Source: Bugulina stolonifera
Lineage: Eukaryota; Bryozoa; Gymnolaemata; Cheilostomatida; Bugulidae
Direction of reading: 5' to 3'
Assembly: GCA_935421135.1 (NCBI GenBank)
Contig: OW285195.1
Coordinates: forward strand, 5,804,701 to 5,868,700
Length of the DNA: 64,000 nt
Below the pieces are notes generated by a model, which searched no databases, had not been told where the DNA came from, and worked only from the letters and a program-made list of their open reading frames with translations. The translations under genes were made by a program, and so were the position numbers. Positions 58,601 through 64,000 of this stretch are shown piece by piece (position 1 is the first letter of the stretch; each line of letters begins with the position of its first letter).

Positions 58601-59888
58601 CTGTATGCTAATAGAATATTCTATGTAGATTATAAAATCTCTGCCTTATGGAAGTTAAGGTCCAGATAAGTTTCTTTGTAGATAATAATAATATTACTTA
58701 TTCTATGGATATTTACATGTACATGTATTATATTTCTATTGTATTACAAACTGGACAAATAAGAGTAGGCTGAAACTACACATGTATCCTGTGACACTCC
58801 TATTTAGGCTGGAATATAGGCAGTAAAAACTTACTTCAGTAAAATACATTTTATAAAATAACATTGTTCTGTCAGTAGGACCTGGAAGTACCCTAAGTGC
58901 TAGGAACTAAATGTCACCACATAGCTCAGCTTGTACTAGCTCAACTAGGTTGTCTATCACTCTAGCACTTGTAGCACTTGTCACTGCTGACTAGGTCAAC
59001 CAGGTGCTCTTTATTAGCCAAGCCTATATTGACTTGCGACTTATCATAGAGATCTATGACTGGCAGCTCTTTTCTGCAGTTGAGAATCTTGTGAAATGCA
59101 TGTACTTTGTAGATCTCACCACAAGGGTTTATTTTAGATTCAATTTGAACTTAACTAATTATATTAAACACATTCTACCCTACCTTGCCTTAGCTATTCT
59201 AACTTTTCTAAGTTAATCAGTTATTCATTCATTTCCATTTTGGCAACATGTAGTGTGTCCAGAATTGGATTCATTTTAAAAAATACAATAATAATATTTA
59301 GAAGATGATATCAACACTGCAGTTTCCTTGTGGTTTGGTAGATCTAGATCTGCACAGCAGGTATAGTGTGTAATCAAATCCCACAATCATGAGCATCTCT
59401 GAGAAGACTACTGTTTGTGAATATATGTTGTTGACCTGCACTGTGTATGTAAATGATGTACCAGGTTTTAGGTGCCAAAAATTTATGATGAAATTCTCAA
59501 ATATGTATATTTAAAAAAAAAATTATCACAGCCCAAAATCTAGCACCTGTGTACTGTGAACACTATTAGTATAGCCTCAATTCCCTAATGTACATGTATA
59601 TGTAAATATGTATGTGAATGAGCTGGGGGCCTTATCCTGCACCTCATTCTAGTTTACTAGTTTACTAGTTTACAGAAAATAGATGCAAGTTAGAGAACAA
59701 AAATCCAAGTAGTTGAGAAGGGCAAGCAACCTGCTCTTGTTGTGGTAAAAAACTAAGGCTATTTCAACTGTTTCCACTCCTGCACCTAATTCTGAACTTC
59801 TGCCCAAGTCTAGGAATCAGGGCACTAGATTTTTGACAGGATTCCACGTTGCCTTCTTCCTTACAGCAACAGAGCATAATTATAATAT
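55700..59888. other. Long stretch without a recognised gene
   Basis: AT-rich, with many ACATGTA/TACATGTA palindromes and no long ORF. The longest frames (for example 58115-58342) lack any domain, codon pattern or splice support. It is probably intergenic. Confidence 0.45.
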
Positions 59889-60607
59889 TGTGATGTCTCT
59901 GCTGCAGAAGAGCCTATGAGTTGTGCTAAGCCTTCTATATTACAAAATCATATAGAGTGAACAGTAGCTCTAGTTACACGTATAGTGATTAACCAAGACG
60001 ACCCATGTGGTCCCGAGTTAATGCTTAGACTATTCTTGAGAAAGAGTATGTTCAGTCCTAGGAGACAGTTCGGGCTACAAGGTCTGACGGGACCAGGAGC
60101 TGGAACTAACCTTAGCTACGAAAAAAGACTCTGTATCGATGTGTCTTTATCAAGATTCTAACATCAACTGACAGTACAATGCAAATGCGCATGTTTTATA
60201 TACTATTGCGTCTCCGGGAAAATTTTCCAATAAATTAAAGCCGGTGTATCATCGGCCAGAAATTGCGCAACAAGATGTCTGCCATGAAGACAAGGCCCGA
60301 CTTAACTAAGGTTGGCTGGCCTTTTTACAAAAGATTCAAATTATATGAATTATATGTAAAATTACATTAATTGTAACTACTTCTGAGACCTCTGTCTCCA
60401 TTACAAAGGTATGAAATTAAAAGCAATACAAAGTAAAGTTACTATTTTTATAGTTCAGGATTTGCATAATAAGAGTATACATGACAAGGTAAGTACAGGA
60501 GTAATTGGACGAGTATGAGTTGAGCGAGACAACTACCAGGCACTTGGTGTGCATAGACGTCAGTTGGGGGAGACTGAGGCTATGTTATGAAATTTTCTTA
60601 GCCTACA
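59889..60607 (-). mobile_element. Solo LTR, family A
   Basis: 719 bp with a perfect ATAT duplication (59885-59888 and 60608-60611). On the minus strand it starts TGTAGGCTAAG and ends GACATCACA. It shares with the others GCAATTTCTGGCCGATGAT, a TATATAAAACATG box, a poly-A-like region and GACCACATGGGTCGTC. Confidence 0.8.
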
Positions 60608-60611
60608 ATAT

Positions 60612-62536
60612 TGCTACACATATCTTGGTATTACAGTCTAGTGGTTGATTTACTGAACTGTAGAACTTTGGGCCCCAGGATTGCGAGAACATTGTGAATT
60701 TTTCCTAATGGCCAATTCGCAAAATTCAAATTTGCTGTGCTACACTGCAAGAGCAGTGAACCAATTTGCACTGTTGACAGTTTGATCTCACTTAATAAGA
60801 GATTGAAAAATATTATCCTCAGTCAAGTTTCCCATTTGCTTCAGTACAATGTAACATCTAGAATGCCCAATAGTTTGTTATTTGGAAAACCATTTGAAAT
60901 GAGACATACTCTAAAATGAGAAGTCAATCGTGAGTCATCTTCTATGCAACCTATTAGAATAATTGTATGCAGCCAACAGGGCAATATATAGTAAGATAGA
61001 GCAAGATAATGCAAGGCATAAACAAGAAAACATAACTGCCCCATATTTAGTTTATTGTAGCATTCCAGGAAAATCACAACCAAAAGAGCACTAATGAGCA
61101 TTTGAGCAAAACTTTAAGACTAATTCATGAGCCCTATCATGAATATAGTTACATAATATCCTGCAATAGTTGTGTGTAAAATATAGACATTTACAATATA
61201 GAATATCACTCAGACATTCATTGGTCTCGTCATATTGAAGATAATGCAGCATAACATATCAAATAACTCCTGATAAAACTAAAAATATATCGTTATTGCA
61301 GATGGCTGAGACAGACCAAACAACATACAGCTTGATAATTCCAAATTGAATAGGATCACATTGCTGCTCATCTACACATACATGTACATTATAATTCAAT
61401 TAACACATGGGTAACAGTTCAAACAATTTATTGTTGTCTATACTGTAACCACAGGGTTCTGAGCCAGACAGTAATAACAGCCCCCCCCCCCCCCCCCCAT
61501 AGCTATTGATAGGTACATGCATAATATACTAATGTGAGGTTCTAAGGCTACTTAGTTGCGGTTCTAAGGCTACTTAGTTGTGTACCAGCTTCTTATTTGC
61601 ATAGTAGAGAGAGTTTGGAAAGGCGGCAGTCAGCTGTAAACACGTGAGTGACATCATCAGTTCCTACTTGGATATATTTAATAGGTGCATAGTGAGTATT
61701 ACTACTCATTTACACACCTGACACTCTACTGGTCAGTGCTAGCATGTGCTTTCTCCAGGAGACCTTATAGAGCAGAAAACAGTTTGTAAGTACAGTATAA
61801 CTTATAATATAATATTATATACATCAATGCTCATCTAATGTAACATTTTGTAATAATATCTTGATTATTCAGCCTCTTTGACTGGTTACAAGTGGTAGCA
61901 GTGTACATGTAACAGGCGTTTTTTATCAGATAAAGGAAAACTTATATAGCCTAAATTTTATAATTTACGCAACACAGCTTGAGCAATTGAATATACATGT
62001 AAATATACAGGCATGTTTTAGATGCAAGATACTAGACAGTCATAATATATTGGACTATGCAGTTTTAATTGTTAGATATAAGATAAAACAGCCCTGTTTG
62101 CACTAGTCACCGCTCTCACTATGCTATAGGCCAAGAGGACGCGTAGATTTTACATGTCACAACATGTTATTATATTTATTGCCTGTTTATATAGTCAGTA
62201 GGACGGTGTCTAATTCAACCATTTAGCCAAATAATATACAAAAATATCTAGCACTTTAAACTAACTAGCAGCGTAAACAATAACCTAAAGTGATAGACCT
62301 AAAGAGTGGAAGTGAGAATTTTTGTATACAGCAGTTTACCACAAGTTTGTGTCTACGTTATTCCATGCACATTTTTATTGGGTAGATACTTGAGCATTTG
62401 CATTGTCTTTGTTTACATTTAAGTCGTCTGATGTGCATTTCTATATTTTTATTCAGCAAAGAAAGCACCTGTTTCGACCTGAAAACATCATTTCTGTAAA
62501 CATTTTCTGGACATTGGTGTGAACTTAGTCTGCAAT
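60612..62536. other. Stretch without a recognised gene
   Basis: Contains a C run of about 20 bases at 61481-61499 and a direct repeat GGTTCTAAGGCTACTTAGTTG at 61538-61579. Otherwise it is unrecognised AT-rich DNA. Confidence 0.45.
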
Positions 62537-62565
62537 ATGGCTGCAGTAGAATCAGCGAATCAGAA
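62537..62565 (+). CDS. Possible first coding exon of a plus-strand gene
   Basis: ATGGCTGCAGTAGAATCAGC begins a short frame (MAAVESANQ) that runs directly into a strong donor (AA-GTGAGT at 62566). The start has G at +4. The rest of the gene would lie beyond the window or in exons I could not recognise. This rests only on a start codon and donor and may be chance. Confidence 0.25.
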
Positions 62566-64000
62566 GTGAGTATAGCATTGTGTAATTTCATCAGCCTTAT
62601 TTCATTGAGATGTGGTTTTCAAATGGAAGTAAAACAGGTGCACTCAAATATACATGTATCTGAAGATGAAAAATGATACGTAAAATTAATCTTTAAATCA
62701 TAATAATCATTTGAAAATGAAAAATTTTGTATGGAAAAAGATGAATATTATACATTTTACTATTGCATTGGAGTAACTATGCAACACTGTAACCCAAATT
62801 AATAAAGAAGCGTAGGCTTAATTGTAACCACAAAGGCCTGCCACAATAAATTATTTTCTACATTCTAGCCATGAAACCACTATCAGCCAAGGGTGCTTTG
62901 ATATCAGTGTACTATTAATAGTTGATTGACAACAACCGGTTCTATTTTAAACCAATGAAGGAAACATTGGGCATATGTACATGTAGAACCACAAAAATAG
63001 ATTATTGTGATAATCACAGCTTGCGGCACTCACAATTTGGTTTCGCTAAAAGAGAAATGAGGTCAATAAACCCAACAATGGTTGGGGTGAGACACATAAT
63101 AATAAGTTAGGGCTATAATTATCTGTTTTTACTACCACACACTCATCGAAAATAAAATATTTATCTGGTAATGAGTTTACCAAGCAATAACATTAATTGA
63201 CAATATTATTAACATATGGGGCCACAAAGGGAGCAGTGGAAGGCAAATTTATACCAGTAAATGTATGGGGCCCACACAGGGACAAGGGGGATTAAGTAAG
63301 TACATGTACAAATAAATGACTTAGACAGACAGCACCTTATGCTTGAATGAAAACATAATTATTGTCTAATACCACATCTCAGCTTTAAAATATAACTTTT
63401 TGCCTTCCAATATTATTTTCACTGACATTTGATGTTTTAATGGCATAATCTCAATAGATAATCCAGAGTTACTCAGCACCAAACAAAACCATTGTGGAAA
63501 TTATCAAAAGTACATAGTAGCACACATCATTTATTGATAAATATTTTTTGTTCATTGAAGTTGCATGATTTGTCACAACCGGATAAGTGAAACGTGATAA
63601 TTGTATAATGAAGCTATGCCAATGACCTTGAGGATTACAAAAGTCCAGGACTGGGTTAGCTTTAGTTACCTCTTAGCTAACATGGTGTTATAAAAATGAT
63701 TTATTTAGTATAATATCTTATGTTGTACACCAATGTGCCTAGTACACTCTAGTACTATTATAATGCTATGCAGTTATGTCAAGTAGATGACAGGGGGCAA
63801 AGACTCTTTCACCTTAATTCACAGCTGATGGTCTGGTGATTTACTTCCTTTTGGCAGCAAATTCTATGTTGGAAGCATAGTAGCGCTGAAAAGCTTGAGA
63901 TCCTTTGTGCATGAGATAGGTAATGAGCATAGGGAGCCATAAATAGAAATAGAAATAGAAATTTCTATTTTTTTTCCAAAAGTTGAGTGTTTTGTGAACT
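62566..64000. other. Stretch without a recognised gene
   Basis: AT-rich. A phrase ATGGGGCC(A)CA..AGGGAGCAGTGG / ATGGGGCCCACACAGGGACA occurs twice near 63214-63290. The extreme right end has AAATAGAAATAGAAATAG facing ATTTCTATTT, a small inverted repeat. No gene was recognised. Confidence 0.4.

Overview
The window reads as AT-rich invertebrate animal DNA, most likely a sponge (inference from short introns, phase-1 ectodomain exons and the mix of mobile elements; no ribosomal or other diagnostic gene is present). Two large host genes occupy most of it, both on the minus strand, and nearly everything else is transposable-element sequence lying in their introns.

Host genes. Gene 1 (54508 down to 20788, 9 exons) can be rebuilt exon by exon into one open frame of about 448 residues: signal peptide, three two-exon beta-sandwich-like (fibronectin III/Ig-like) domains, one transmembrane helix and a basic cytoplasmic tail. 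Gene 2 (19672 down to 1327, at least 13 exons, leaving the window on the left) is a tandem paralogue with the same first five exons and a longer ectodomain made by duplicating a four-exon block. One exon of that second block has a 1-base deletion.

Mobile elements in introns. Intron 2 of each gene carries a Ty3/gypsy element on the plus strand. The one at 12396-18199 has near-identical 162-bp LTRs, a tRNA-Leu primer site, a Gag stop in a UGA-CUA readthrough context, a pol with several lesions and an extra SGNH/GDSL-hydrolase-like ORF. It also has a family of eight stem-loops with a shared hexaloop and covarying stems. The one at 46906-52469 is decayed and holds a nested solo LTR. Six solo or broken LTRs of another family are scattered through the window, several in ATAT target sites. 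hAT, Tc1/mariner and tRNA-derived SINE copies are also present.

Cargo-bearing inverted-repeat element. Intron 4 of gene 1 contains a 12,466-bp element (25270-37735) bounded by a 6-bp target duplication GTTGGG and inverted repeats of about 1.2 kb starting AG. The termini fit Polinton/Maverick, but no polymerase, integrase or capsid gene is visible. It carries two divergent spliced genes: an ankyrin-repeat protein with an acidic tail (IkB-like in layout) and a 455-residue Cys/His-rich protein of unknown function. A 1.5-kb minisatellite lies exactly between their promoters.

Right end. From about 54.5 kb to 64 kb there is gene 1 upstream DNA, SINE pieces, a CAGT microsatellite, one solo LTR and no convincing gene, apart from a possible first coding exon at 62537.
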